Below, piece by piece: positions 1 to 9,838 of a stretch of DNA of 64,000 bases. Each line of letters opens with the position of its first letter. Position 1 is the stretch's first letter. The DNA is from Acidobacteriota bacterium. GTDB taxonomy: Bacteria; Acidobacteriota; Thermoanaerobaculia; Multivoradales; Multivoraceae. The translations under genes were made by a program, and so were the position numbers. The notes under the pieces were generated by a model. The model saw only the letters and a list, made by a program, of their open reading frames with translations. It was not told where the DNA came from and made no database searches. The DNA is taken from contig WTGQ01000002.1 of the NCBI GenBank assembly GCA_011525365.1, forward strand, positions 1,883,862 to 1,947,861, written 5' to 3'.

Positions 1-173
1 GGGGCCACACGCAGGGTCGCCATCGCTTTGTCGGGGGCCAGGGGAGGAGCCTCCGGTACCTCGATCCCGCGCCAGACCTGTTCCATCACGTGGCCTTCCC
101 GGTCGCCTCGCTGGGCTGCCAGGGACGCCGCGCACAGGGCGAGCGCGATGAAAGGAGATACTCGCCAGCGCAT
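1..173 (-). CDS. Secreted dehydrogenase-like protein, N-terminus only
   Basis: This is the first 57 codons of a minus-strand gene that runs off the left edge. It opens with ATG at 173. The first 20 or so residues look like a signal peptide: MRWR, then a hydrophobic stretch, then LAAQ. A segment APPLAPDKAMATLRVA follows. That resembles the opening of large secreted PQQ-type sugar dehydrogenase/PVC haem-binding proteins, which often begin 'PPLSPEEALATFRVAPGF'. That family match is inference from a short segment; nothing catalytic is visible. It is divergent from the NRAMP-like gene, with only 23 bp between the start codons. Confidence 0.45.
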   Translation of the reverse strand, partial: MRWRVSPFIALALCAASLAAQRGDREGHVMEQVWRGIEVPEAPPLAPDKAMATLRVA

Positions 174-183
174 CGCGGTGGAG

Positions 184-196
184 TAGCCTAGCCCAC
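184..196 (+). promoter_or_regulatory. Putative leaderless promoter -10 of the NRAMP-like gene
   Basis: TAGCCT at 184-189 ends 7 nt before the ATG at 197. Transcription would then begin at the start codon itself. There is no Shine-Dalgarno at normal spacing; GGTGGAG lies too far upstream. No convincing -35 is visible. Confidence 0.4.
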
Positions 197-1618
197 ATGC
201 CGGAACGCCTGTCCGCGGCCGAGCGGGACGACCTGCGGGTCGGCCTGCGGATGGCCCACCCGCCCGACCCGGCGGCTCTCGCGGCGGAGCGGCGGCAACT
301 GGCCGACCTGGAGCAGGCGCCCAGGACGGCGCGCTGGCGCTCCTTCGCCGGGCTGATCGGCCCGGGCTACATGCAGAGCGCGATGACGCTCGGCAGCGGC
401 ACGGCCGCTTCCGCCCTGTTCGCCGGCGCCGTATTCGGCTACCAGCTCCTGTGGGTCGCGCCTCTCGCCATGCTGCTGGGGCTGGTCATGCTCTCCGCGG
501 TCGCTCACCAGACGCTGTCGACGGGCCTGCGGCCGTTCGATGCGATGCGCCGCTTCGCGGGAGCGCCTCTGGCCTGGAGCTGGGCCCTGGGCGCGCTGAT
601 CGCGTCGATCGTCTGGCACTTCCCCCAGTACGCGCTGGCTTCGGCGGTGCTGGTCGACCTAGGCGAAGCGGCGGGAATCGAGGGGTTGCCGGCGGCGGGG
701 CTCGGCTTCGTCGTTCTCGTCTGGGCCGTGCTGATCTCGTCGCTTTACGGCCGGCGGCCGGAGTTGATTCGTGTCTACGAGCGGCTCCTGCGCTACATGG
801 TGTGGGGAATTGTCTTCTGCTTCGCCTGGGTCGTTTTCCGCACGGGAATCTCGGACTGGGGAGGGTTGATCCGCGGCTTCACGAGCTTCGCGGTTCCCGG
901 CGAGCGGAACGGCGTGCTCGGAGTCACGGTGATTCTGAGCGGCCTGTCGGCCGCGGTCGGTATCAACATGGTCTTCCTCTACCCGTACTCGTTGCTCGCC
1001 CGCGGCTGGTCGCGAGAGCACCGGTCGCTGGCCCGGTTCGACTTGTGGACCGGGACCTTCGTCCCCTACGTCCTGGCCGCGAGCCTGATGGTGATCGCCG
1101 CTGCGAACACGATTCATCTCGATCCGTCCTACGACGGCGTGCGGCTGAGCCCCGTCGAGGCGGCACAGTCCCTGGCCGCCGTCGCCGGGCCGGCGGTGGG
1201 GCGCGTGGTGTTCGATCTGGGGGTGCTCGGCATGGCCCTGTCGACGATCACCCTGCACATGCTGGCGACCGGGTTCGTGGCCTGCGAGTTGTTTGGCTGG
1301 GAGTTCGGCAGCACGAAGCACCGGTTGGCCATGCTGCTTCCCGCTCCCGGTGTGCTCGGACCCGTTTTCTGGGGCGACATCGCGGTCTGGCTGGCGGTGC
1401 CGACCAACATCGTCTGCGGCCTGTTCCTGCCCGCCGCCTACATCGGCTTCGTCATGCTCCAGCGCAGTCGCGGCTACCTCGGCGACGACCGTCCGGCTGG
1501 CGCCCGGGGCTGGCTGTGGTGGGGCGCGATGGTCGCCGTGACCCTCTTCCTCACCGGCTTCATGACCTGGTACGTCTGGACCCAGGCTCCGTCGTATCTC
1601 GGGCGGTTCGCCGGCTGA
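197..1618 (+). CDS. Divergent NRAMP-family membrane transporter
   Basis: The 473-residue protein has about eleven hydrophobic segments and the general NRAMP layout, including a TM1-like segment beginning GPGYMQSAMTLGSG near residue 53. NRAMP proteins import divalent metals with protons. The metal ligands of classical members are not visible. The TM1 DPGN is replaced by sequence around MTLGSGT, and the TM6 MPH motif by NMVFLYPYSLLARGW. Substrate may therefore differ from Mn/Fe; NRAMP-related Mg carriers also deviate at these positions. The N-terminal ~45 residues are hydrophilic. The gene is followed 17 bp later by an ABC transporter operon and may be co-transcribed with it. Confidence 0.75.
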   Translation: MPERLSAAERDDLRVGLRMAHPPDPAALAAERRQLADLEQAPRTARWRSFAGLIGPGYMQSAMTLGSGTAASALFAGAVFGYQLLWVAPLAMLLGLVMLSAVAHQTLSTGLRPFDAMRRFAGAPLAWSWALGALIASIVWHFPQYALASAVLVDLGEAAGIEGLPAAGLGFVVLVWAVLISSLYGRRPELIRVYERLLRYMVWGIVFCFAWVVFRTGISDWGGLIRGFTSFAVPGERNGVLGVTVILSGLSAAVGINMVFLYPYSLLARGWSREHRSLARFDLWTGTFVPYVLAASLMVIAAANTIHLDPSYDGVRLSPVEAAQSLAAVAGPAVGRVVFDLGVLGMALSTITLHMLATGFVACELFGWEFGSTKHRLAMLLPAPGVLGPVFWGDIAVWLAVPTNIVCGLFLPAAYIGFVMLQRSRGYLGDDRPAGARGWLWWGAMVAVTLFLTGFMTWYVWTQAPSYLGRFAG

Positions 1619-1635
1619 GTCACGGCTGCCGGGCC

Positions 1636-2370
1636 ATGCTGGAGCTGCGGTCGGTCGGCATGCACTTCGGCGCCGTCGAGGCGCTCGCGGATGTCGATCT
1701 GAAACTGGGCGACGGCGAGGTGGTCGGTCTGATGGGCGACAACGGCGCTGGAAAGTCGACGCTGCTCAAGATCGTGGCGGGCAACTTCGCGCCGACCTCG
1801 GGTCGGGTGCTGTGGGACGGTGCAGACGTCGATCTCTCGCCGCTCTCGGCCCGCGAACTCGGCATCGAGGCCGTCTACCAGGACCTCGCGCTGTGCGACA
1901 ACCTCTCAGCGGCCGCCAACGTGTTCCTGGGCCGCGAACTGAGCCGCAGACTGTTCGGAGTCCTGCCGGTGCTCGACCACGCCGCGATGCGCAGGAAGTC
2001 GACGGAACTGTTCGCCGAGCTTGGCTCGGACACCCGGGCTGAGGACCTGGTGCGGCAAATGTCGGGTGGCCAGCGTCAGGCGGTGGCGATTGCCCGCGCG
2101 CGGCTGAGTTCGCCTCGGTTGATGCTGCTCGACGAACCGACCGCCGCAATCAGCGTTCGGCAGATCGCCGAGGTGCTGGAGCTCATCCGCAGCCTGAGAG
2201 AGCAGGCCGTCGGCATTCTGCTCATCTCGCACCGCATGTCGGATGTGTTCGCCGTCGCCGACCGCATCGTTGTGCTGAGGCGCGGCCGCAAGGTGACGGA
2301 CAAGCCGACGGCGGACTCGTCCCCCGAGGAAGTGACCGCGCTGATCACCGGAGCGATCGAGGCGGCGTGA
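1636..2370 (+). CDS. Sugar ABC transporter ATPase, FrcA-like (single ABC domain)
   Basis: This 244-residue ATPase energises a sugar-type ABC importer. Walker A GDNGAGKST is near residue 35, the Q-loop VYQDLALCDNL follows, the signature is MSGGQRQ and Walker B is LMLLDEPTA. The NVFLGRE segment after the Q-loop is typical of ribose/fructose (CUT2) ATPases. Unlike RbsA it carries one ABC domain, as in the FrcBCA fructose system. The ATG at 1636 follows the NRAMP-like stop closely. The same reading frame is open far upstream, but that part is a shadow of the transporter gene. The stop overlaps the permease start in GTGA. Confidence 0.88.
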   Translation: MLELRSVGMHFGAVEALADVDLKLGDGEVVGLMGDNGAGKSTLLKIVAGNFAPTSGRVLWDGADVDLSPLSARELGIEAVYQDLALCDNLSAAANVFLGRELSRRLFGVLPVLDHAAMRRKSTELFAELGSDTRAEDLVRQMSGGQRQAVAIARARLSSPRLMLLDEPTAAISVRQIAEVLELIRSLREQAVGILLISHRMSDVFAVADRIVVLRRGRKVTDKPTADSSPEEVTALITGAIEAA

Positions 2371-3320
2371 CGGGTCTCCGCCGAGCGCCCCAGTCTCTAT
2401 GGGTCGTGTTGACGGTCGCCACCCTGGCCGGCGTGATGAGCCTCGTCTCGGAGCCGTTCGCGAGCGCCGACAACATCTTCAACGTTAGCCGCAACTTTGC
2501 GTTCATCGGACTGATCGCCCTTGGCCAGACGGCCGTGATTGCGACCGGCGGGATCGACCTCTCGGTCGGCTCAGTGATGGGGCTCGCGGGAATCGTCACC
2601 GGACTCGCTCTTGGTTCGGGACAGCCACTGGCGCTAGCCGCGGCCGCCGGTCTGGGGTGTGCGCTCCTGTGTGGACTCGTGAACGGAACGCTCGTGGGCT
2701 ATCTCCGGTTGTCGCCCTTCGTCGTCACGCTCGGCATGCTGAGCGTCGCTCGATCGCTGGCTCTGGTGGTCTCGAACAACAGGATGATCCATGACTTCGG
2801 TCCCGACGAGGATCTCGTTCTTGCTCTCGGCGGCGGACGGTTCCTGGGTCTCGCGAACCCGGTCTGGTTGCTGCTGGTCGCCGCGCTGGGCGTCGCTGGC
2901 TGGTTTCGGTACAGCCGACAGGCACGTTACGTGCTCGCCGTCGGTGGCAACGAGGTCTCGGCGCGCCTGGCGGGAGTACCGGTAGCCCGGGTCAAACTCA
3001 CGGTGTATGTCCTGAGCTCCCTGCTCGCCGGGGCCTCGGCGATCCTGATGATCGGCTGGTTGGGAGCGGTTACGAACGCGCTCGGTCAGGGCTACGAACT
3101 GCGCGTGATCGCCTCGGCAGTGATCGGCGGCGCGAACCTGATGGGAGGTGAAGGGGGTGCGTTCGGCGCGGTGGCCGGCGCGGCTCTGATCGAACTGATC
3201 CGCAACAGCCTGCTGCTGCTGGGCGTGGACCCCTACTGGCAGGGAGCTTTCGTCGGTGGATCGATCATCGTCGCTATGCTCGTCGAGCGCGTACGACGAG
3301 GCAGACAGACCACTGGCTGA
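2367..3320 (+). CDS. Sugar ABC transporter permease, RbsC/FrcC family
   Basis: A 317-residue integral membrane permease with about eight to ten hydrophobic segments. It contains the CUT2 hallmark VIATGGIDLSVGSVMGLAG near residue 60. The C-terminal region SAVIGGANLMGGEGGAFG matches the EAA-like loop that contacts the ATPase. It starts at GTG overlapping the ATPase stop (GTGA), so the two are translationally coupled. Two copies would form the channel with two ATPase subunits. The substrate is probably a pentose, hexose or related polyol; sequence alone does not settle which. Confidence 0.9.
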   Translation: MTGLRRAPQSLWVVLTVATLAGVMSLVSEPFASADNIFNVSRNFAFIGLIALGQTAVIATGGIDLSVGSVMGLAGIVTGLALGSGQPLALAAAAGLGCALLCGLVNGTLVGYLRLSPFVVTLGMLSVARSLALVVSNNRMIHDFGPDEDLVLALGGGRFLGLANPVWLLLVAALGVAGWFRYSRQARYVLAVGGNEVSARLAGVPVARVKLTVYVLSSLLAGASAILMIGWLGAVTNALGQGYELRVIASAVIGGANLMGGEGGAFGAVAGAALIELIRNSLLLLGVDPYWQGAFVGGSIIVAMLVERVRRGRQTTG

Positions 3321-3374
3321 AGCACGGAAGGGGCCTGTGCTCGCTTGGGAGCTTCAGTGCGACGGGAGTTGCAG

Positions 3375-4427
3375 GTGAGTTGGAAGACGAAGCCGCGAAG
3401 CGGGCGAGGCACCCGCGGACACCGCCGGATGCCGGCGGGCCTTGTTGTCCTTTCGCTACTGGCCGTGGCCGGCTGCGCGCGGGAAGAAGCGGGCTACACC
3501 TTCGCACTGGTGCCCAAGGCCATGAACAACCCGTTCTTCGACTTCGCCCGTGACGGCTGCATGCAGGCGGCCGAGGACCTCGACGGCGTCGAGTGCCTGT
3601 ACATCGGTCCGAGCGAGCACACCGAGGCGGATCAGATCCATGTTGTCGAGGACCTCATCACTCGCCGCGTCGACGGCCTGGCCGTGTCGCCCTCGAACGC
3701 AACCGCGATGGCGCGGGCGCTGGCGCGTGCCCGCGACGCGGGCATCCCGGTGATCACCTGGGACTCCGATCTCCTGGCCGAAGACGCCGGGTTGCGGACG
3801 ACGTACATCGGCACGGAGAACCGCGCGATGGGTGTCGCCCAGGCGAAGCTCCTCCAGGAGCTGAAGCCGGAAGGGGGCAGCATCTGCATTCAGTCGGGCG
3901 GGGCCGCGGCGATGAATCACAACGAGCGGATGCAGGGGCTTCGGGACACGCTGGCCGGCGCCGCGTCGGCCGCTCCGCCGGGCAGCCGCCTTGAGGACCA
4001 CAACGGTTGGAGCGAGGTTGCGGCTTGCCCTCTCTATTCGAACGACGATTTTCCGCTAGCCGTCCAGCAAATGGCCGACGTGCTGGCCTCCGAGCGTGAC
4101 CTCGACGTGTTCTCGATCACCGGCGGCTTCCCTCAGTTCGTGGATCAGGCCTATCGGCAGGCTGTCGCACCGTACCGGGAGCGTATCGACTCGAAGGACC
4201 TGGTGATCATCGGTGCCGACGTGCTGCCGATGCAGTTGGACCTGCTGGCCGAGGGCCTGAGCCACGGACAGGTGGGGCAGCGACCGTACGCGATGGGCTA
4301 CCAGTCGATGGAAGTGCTGCTGGAACTGGTCAACGGCGGGACGGTCGAGGACCCGATCTACACCGGATTGGACGTCTTGACGAGCGCCGCGGATGTCGAG
4401 ACGTTTCGGGCGGACCGGAGCGAATGA
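3375..4427 (+). CDS. Sugar ABC substrate-binding lipoprotein, RbsB-like
   Basis: This periplasmic binding protein is anchored by a lipobox: hydrophobic segment VVLSLLAVAGC, then the lipid-modified Cys. The mature part starts YTFALVPKAMNNPFFDFARDG, matching type I (RbsB-like) sugar-binding proteins, and later has ITWDSD and the SGGAAAMNHNERMQG segment. It completes an ATPase-permease-binding protein operon. I prefer GTG 3375, which has GGGAG about 6 nt upstream. A TTG at 3345 and an ATG at 3429 are in-frame alternatives. It ends convergent with the VWA gene, 21 bp away. Confidence 0.85.
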   Translation: MSWKTKPRSGRGTRGHRRMPAGLVVLSLLAVAGCAREEAGYTFALVPKAMNNPFFDFARDGCMQAAEDLDGVECLYIGPSEHTEADQIHVVEDLITRRVDGLAVSPSNATAMARALARARDAGIPVITWDSDLLAEDAGLRTTYIGTENRAMGVAQAKLLQELKPEGGSICIQSGGAAAMNHNERMQGLRDTLAGAASAAPPGSRLEDHNGWSEVAACPLYSNDDFPLAVQQMADVLASERDLDVFSITGGFPQFVDQAYRQAVAPYRERIDSKDLVIIGADVLPMQLDLLAEGLSHGQVGQRPYAMGYQSMEVLLELVNGGTVEDPIYTGLDVLTSAADVETFRADRSE

Positions 4428-4448
4428 ACAGCCGGCCCGGCCCAACGT

Positions 4449-6242
4449 CTACGGAACCTGTACGTTCTTGACGAGGTAGCTGGTTCGGCCGGTCGCCTCG
4501 TCCCGGATGCCGACGGCCACGTCGAATCTGCCGGGCGGCAGGTCGACGTTCACGACCACGAGGGCGCTCTCGAGTTCCGGCGCCAATTGGGCTTCGCTCA
4601 GCGTCATGGCCTTCTGGCGCATCGGCGTCCGCTCGCCCTCGTCGTTGCCGGCGACCAGGAAGATCCGCACCGTGCCGCTCGAACCGGAGGGCCCCGGAAG
4701 CCGGGTGACGGCCGCTACCGGCACGTGTACTTCCACTGGCAACGTGACCCGGTCCCGGCTCGCTCCCTCCTGAAGCTCGCCAAACGTCACATCAGCGCCG
4801 AGGAGGTTCGACTGCTCTCCGAGTTTCAGGGCGGCGTACAGTCGGTCGGCGAGGCGCTGCTCCTCGGACTTCAGGATGTACGAGCGGCGGTAGCGGACCT
4901 GCCAGCCCTTCCTTGGTTTCGTCAGCCGGACCTCGATCTGGCGGATCGGATGGCGGCGTTCGGGCGGAGCAGCATAGCCAAGCGAGTAGAAGGAGCCGAA
5001 GTCGGCCGCGATCTCCTCCAGCGCTTCGGCCGGATGCGCTTCGTTGAAGACGGCGCGGCCCCCGGTTTCGTCCGCGAGCAGACTGAGTGTCGACTGGAGG
5101 TTGTCGACCCGCAAGCGATCGTTCCGGTTGCTGGGAACGAGCACGTTGGCCAGACCGAGGCTACCGGCGCCACCTCCGTCCGCCGCGCCGACCGGACCGC
5201 CGAAGCGAACGTCGATTGCGGACGAACCCCGAACGCCGCCAGCGTCGATCGGGTAGAGCGTGACGCGGTTCGCGTTGCTGAAGGCGCTGAAGCGGTTGAA
5301 CCGCGACGTCTCGTCTCTCTCGGTCTGGCGCCGGTCCGTTTCCATCTGGTTCTCGGGACAGACTTCGCCGAGGTAGTGGTAGATCTCCGCGCCAGGCTGC
5401 TGGGGCAGACCGTCGCTGACGTAGATCACGGCCTTGGGGCCGGGCAGGCCACCGAGGGCGGTCACCAGATCGGCCAGGGCAGAGATTGACGCCGTGCTGC
5501 GCGACTGCATCTCGGCGGCGTACTGCTCGGCGGAACCCAGGAAGCCGGGCCAGAGGTCGACGCAGGGTTCGCAGTCCGGTACGAATGCGCTCTGGGATTC
5601 ACCAAGGGAGCAGGCCTCGTAGGCCTGCCGAATCTCCTGGAGGATCCGGCGCCGGAAGAGCTCGTTGTCGTGGGCGGGCGATCTGGCCTCGCTCTGGAGT
5701 TCCTGGAGCGCTTGTGTCAAGTCGCCGGGATCGCTCGTGAACGGCACGCGCATGTTCAGGTCGGGATCGCCGGTCGCGAGCAGGAATCTGACGTCGCTCG
5801 CCCGTTCCCCGCGACTCGTCAGAAAGGTGGCGAGATCACGCTCGATCCGGCGCAGATTGCCGAGGTAGGTGCGGTAACGGTCGAGGTACAGCGCTACCAT
5901 CAGGGGCGGGCCGGGGACGTCCAATTCATCGCGGGTTTCGCCCTCGTTCCACTCCAGGTCGTCGCCATCGCGGCGGGCAGCGTTCAGGAAGTTCGTGATC
6001 TCCATCTGCTCGCCCTCTTCGAAGACCTCGAAGTCATCGATGGAGAGGTCCGAGATCGGCCTGCCCCTGCGGTCCGTGACGTGAACGTCGATGTTCACGA
6101 TGTTCACCGTCACTTCGTCGAGGATCGTGGCGGCCTGGGAACTGCGTTCCTGGGGCTGGCGCGCCGCCAGGGGAACCGCAAGCCACCCGAGGATGATCGG
6201 GAAGAGGACGACCACACGCGAAGCCTGAAGCCGGAGGAACAC
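4449..6242 (-). CDS. VWA domain protein of the Acidobacterial VWFA-related type, secreted
   Basis: The protein starts with a signal-peptide-like segment (VVVLFPIILGWLAVPLAARQ). It continues with VTVNIVNIDVHVTDRRGRP and ISDLSIDDFEVFEEGEQ, the usual N-terminal beta region of the VWFA-related proteins abundant in Acidobacteria. The VWA core follows (VALYLDRYRTYLGN ... KAVIYVSDGLPQQPG ... FYSLGYAAPPERRHP). The metal-site DxSxS is not conserved. The C-terminal ~150 residues contain a further beta-rich part. The start is uncertain. GTG 6242 gives a clean signal peptide and sits 7 nt after a TATAGT box. ATGs at 6266 and 6275 are in frame but overlap the divergent gene. Function is unknown. Confidence 0.75.
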   Translation of the reverse strand: MFLRLQASRVVVLFPIILGWLAVPLAARQPQERSSQAATILDEVTVNIVNIDVHVTDRRGRPISDLSIDDFEVFEEGEQMEITNFLNAARRDGDDLEWNEGETRDELDVPGPPLMVALYLDRYRTYLGNLRRIERDLATFLTSRGERASDVRFLLATGDPDLNMRVPFTSDPGDLTQALQELQSEARSPAHDNELFRRRILQEIRQAYEACSLGESQSAFVPDCEPCVDLWPGFLGSAEQYAAEMQSRSTASISALADLVTALGGLPGPKAVIYVSDGLPQQPGAEIYHYLGEVCPENQMETDRRQTERDETSRFNRFSAFSNANRVTLYPIDAGGVRGSSAIDVRFGGPVGAADGGGAGSLGLANVLVPSNRNDRLRVDNLQSTLSLLADETGGRAVFNEAHPAEALEEIAADFGSFYSLGYAAPPERRHPIRQIEVRLTKPRKGWQVRYRRSYILKSEEQRLADRLYAALKLGEQSNLLGADVTFGELQEGASRDRVTLPVEVHVPVAAVTRLPGPSGSSGTVRIFLVAGNDEGERTPMRQKAMTLSEAQLAPELESALVVVNVDLPPGRFDVAVGIRDEATGRTSYLVKNVQVP

Positions 6243-6264
6243 GAGGTTCACTATACTGAGGCCC
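6243..6264. promoter_or_regulatory. Compact bidirectional promoter with a shared TATA core
   Basis: The 22-bp gap between the GTG at 6242 (minus) and the ATG at 6265 (plus) holds ACTATACT at 6250-6257. Read rightward this gives TATACT (6252-6257) ending 7 nt before the ATG. Read leftward it gives TATAGT (6250-6255) ending 7 nt before the GTG. Both -10 boxes share four base pairs, and both would place the transcript 5' end at the start codon. No clear -35 is visible on either side. Confidence 0.5.
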
Positions 6265-6279
6265 ATGGTTCCCATGGGC
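6261..6279. repeat. Perfect 8-bp inverted repeat over the PIG-L gene start
   Basis: GCCCATGG (6261-6268) and CCATGGGC (6272-6279) are exact reverse complements separated by TTC. The ATG at 6265 lies inside the left arm. It could be an operator, or a hairpin at the 5' end of the PIG-L transcript. Confidence 0.6.
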
Positions 6280-7149
6280 GGGAGAGCCCCGATGCGAGCG
6301 CTCCCTGCCATGCCAGGGCTGCTCTTCGTAGTGTGTCTGGTCGTGGCCGGCACGGTCGGTCAGGCAGGGGCCCAGGTTTCCCGTCCCGAACCGGAGTACA
6401 CGGGCTCAGACCGGATCGAAGAGTGGTCGGGCCGTCGCATCCTGGTCGTCACGCCGCACCCGGACGACGAGACCTTTACCTCCGGCGGCACGTTGGCCAT
6501 TCTGGCGGCGAACGGCAACGACATCCGGGTCGTCGTCTACACGACGGACAATGCGGGCTCCCGCGACCCGGAGATGACGAAGGAGCGCCTGAAGGCGATC
6601 CGGCGCGCCGAGGAGGAAGAGGCGTGCCGGATCCTCGGCATTCCGAAGGAGAACATCGTCTGGCTCGGCCATGACGACGGCATGCTGGAGTACGTCGACC
6701 GCCGGGACCTGACCCGTCAGGTGGCCCGGGAGATACGCCGGTTCAAACCCGATGCGCTGTTCTCCGTCGATCCCGGTTCGCCCTATGAGCAGTACCACAA
6801 GTCGGACCACCGTTCGGGCGCGATCATCACGGTCGACGCGATCCGCGCGGCGCGCTGGCGGTTGTACTTCCCGGAACTGGAGGCCGAGGGCTTCGGGGCC
6901 TGGAGCGTGCCGCTCGTCTTCTTCTACTACAGCGCCAACCCGAACTACACGGTCGACGTCACGGCGGTGGCGGAGAAGAAGGCAAGAGCCTCGGCGGCCC
7001 ACATCAGCCAGTTCGGTTCCATGGTCGACCGCTACGACCCGGACGCGGTGGACGAGCAACGCAAGGAGTGGGCGGCGCGGTTACTGGCGCGCGCCGAGCG
7101 CGAGAACGGCAGAGTAGTGGAGCGCTTCCGGCGCTCCACGGCGTACTGA
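6265..7149 (+). CDS. PIG-L/LmbE family deacetylase, exported
   Basis: This zinc hydrolase family removes N-acetyl groups from sugar substrates. After a signal peptide (LLFVVCLVVAGTVGQAGA) the catalytic motif VVTPHPDDETFTSGGTLA is present near residue 60, carrying the HPDD metal and base residues. The C-terminal His motif lies in the EQYHKSDHRSGAIIT region. The first ATG at 6265 fits a leaderless start after TATACT. An ATG at 6292, preceded by GGAGAG at good spacing, is an equally plausible start and also retains the signal peptide. Export suggests a glycan or envelope substrate. It is followed with no gap by the luciferase-like gene. Confidence 0.85.
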   Translation: MVPMGGRAPMRALPAMPGLLFVVCLVVAGTVGQAGAQVSRPEPEYTGSDRIEEWSGRRILVVTPHPDDETFTSGGTLAILAANGNDIRVVVYTTDNAGSRDPEMTKERLKAIRRAEEEEACRILGIPKENIVWLGHDDGMLEYVDRRDLTRQVAREIRRFKPDALFSVDPGSPYEQYHKSDHRSGAIITVDAIRAARWRLYFPELEAEGFGAWSVPLVFFYYSANPNYTVDVTAVAEKKARASAAHISQFGSMVDRYDPDAVDEQRKEWAARLLARAERENGRVVERFRRSTAY

Positions 7150-8169
7150 GTGGCCGGCGCGGCGTCGCTGGCGCTCAGCGTTCTCGACCAGTGCCCGGTG
7201 CGGGCCGGGAGCACTCCCGCGGACGCGATCCGCGAGGCCGTGGAGCTCGCCCGCGCGACGGATCGCCTCGGGTATCGGCGCTACTGGCTGGCGGAGCATC
7301 ACAACTCGCAATCGCTCGCCTGCGCCGCGCCGGAGGCGCTGATCGGCCAGGTCGCCGCGGCGACCCGCCGCATCCGGGTGGGCTCCGGAGGCGTCATGCT
7401 GAGTCACTACAGCGCGCTCAAGGTGGCCGAGGTGTTCCGGATGCTGGAGACCCTGTACCCGGGTCGAATCGATCTGGGGATTGGCAGGGCGCCCGGGTCG
7501 GACCGGTTCACGGCGCACCTGCTTGCGCACGGGCCGGGGCGCCTTGGCGTGCAGCACTACCCGGAGCAAGTCGCCGACCTTCTCGGATACCTGGGCCGGG
7601 GGCACGAGGACGACCGGCTGAACGGCGTCCGGGCGATGCCACTGGGGGACACCCAGCCGGAGGTGTGGCTCCTGGGTTCGAGCCTCGGTTCCGCGCGGTT
7701 TGCCGCCTACTTCGGCTGTCCCTTCAGCTTCGCCCACTTCATTCAGCCCCGCGACGCCGAGGCCGCGCTCGAGGTCTACCGGAGGGAGTACCGTCCCTCG
7801 GAAAGCCACCCCGAACCGCGGGCGAGCGTCGGCGTCAGCGCGATGGTCGCGGACACCGACGAAGAGGCGAACCGTCAGTCGCTCAGCCGGTTCCTGTGGT
7901 GGATCCGGTTGACCCAGGGACAGCCGGGCCCGTTCCCGAGCCTGGAAGAGGCGGACGCATACGACTTCACGGACGCGGACCGGGCTGTGCTCCGGAAGAT
8001 GCGGGCGCGCAGCCTGGTCGGAGCGCCGGATGCGGTGGCCGCGCGGGCGCGGCAGTTGGCGGGGCGCCTGGGTGTAGCCGAGCTCGTCGTGCTGACGATC
8101 TGTCCGAGCTTCGAGGCACGGCTGCGCTCCTATGAACTGCTCGCCGGCGCGGTGGGCGGTCACGGTTGA
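7150..8169 (+). CDS. Luciferase-like (LLM) flavin-dependent oxidoreductase
   Basis: This 339-residue TIM-barrel protein belongs to the bacterial luciferase-like superfamily, which uses reduced F420 or FMN. Its N-terminus LALSVLDQCPVRAG and the segments YRRYWLAEHHN, IRVGSGGVMLSHYSALKVAE and LYPGRIDLGIGRAPGSD match the single-component group often annotated with MsnO8-type names. GTG 7150 directly follows the PIG-L TGA, so translation is probably coupled. The substrate cannot be inferred. No F420 synthesis gene is in this window, so FMN is as likely as F420. Confidence 0.85.
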   Translation: MAGAASLALSVLDQCPVRAGSTPADAIREAVELARATDRLGYRRYWLAEHHNSQSLACAAPEALIGQVAAATRRIRVGSGGVMLSHYSALKVAEVFRMLETLYPGRIDLGIGRAPGSDRFTAHLLAHGPGRLGVQHYPEQVADLLGYLGRGHEDDRLNGVRAMPLGDTQPEVWLLGSSLGSARFAAYFGCPFSFAHFIQPRDAEAALEVYRREYRPSESHPEPRASVGVSAMVADTDEEANRQSLSRFLWWIRLTQGQPGPFPSLEEADAYDFTDADRAVLRKMRARSLVGAPDAVAARARQLAGRLGVAELVVLTICPSFEARLRSYELLAGAVGGHG

Positions 8170-8222
8170 CAGGCCGGCGCGGAAACCAGAGGATCCGGGG
8201 AGTTTCCGGGAGGTCCTGAACG

Positions 8223-9761
<1,539 letters not shown>

Positions 9762-9838
9762 CGTGCTCCGGCTCCGGATCGGCGCGACGGCCGATGGAGA
9801 TGCATAAGTCCTTGGTTTTCAGTAAGATACGGGCTCCG

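Noticed and set aside
8170..8222. Possible SAH riboswitch before ahcY
   Set aside because: The 53-bp gap is too short and I cannot see the conserved core of the SAH element. A plain SD explains initiation.
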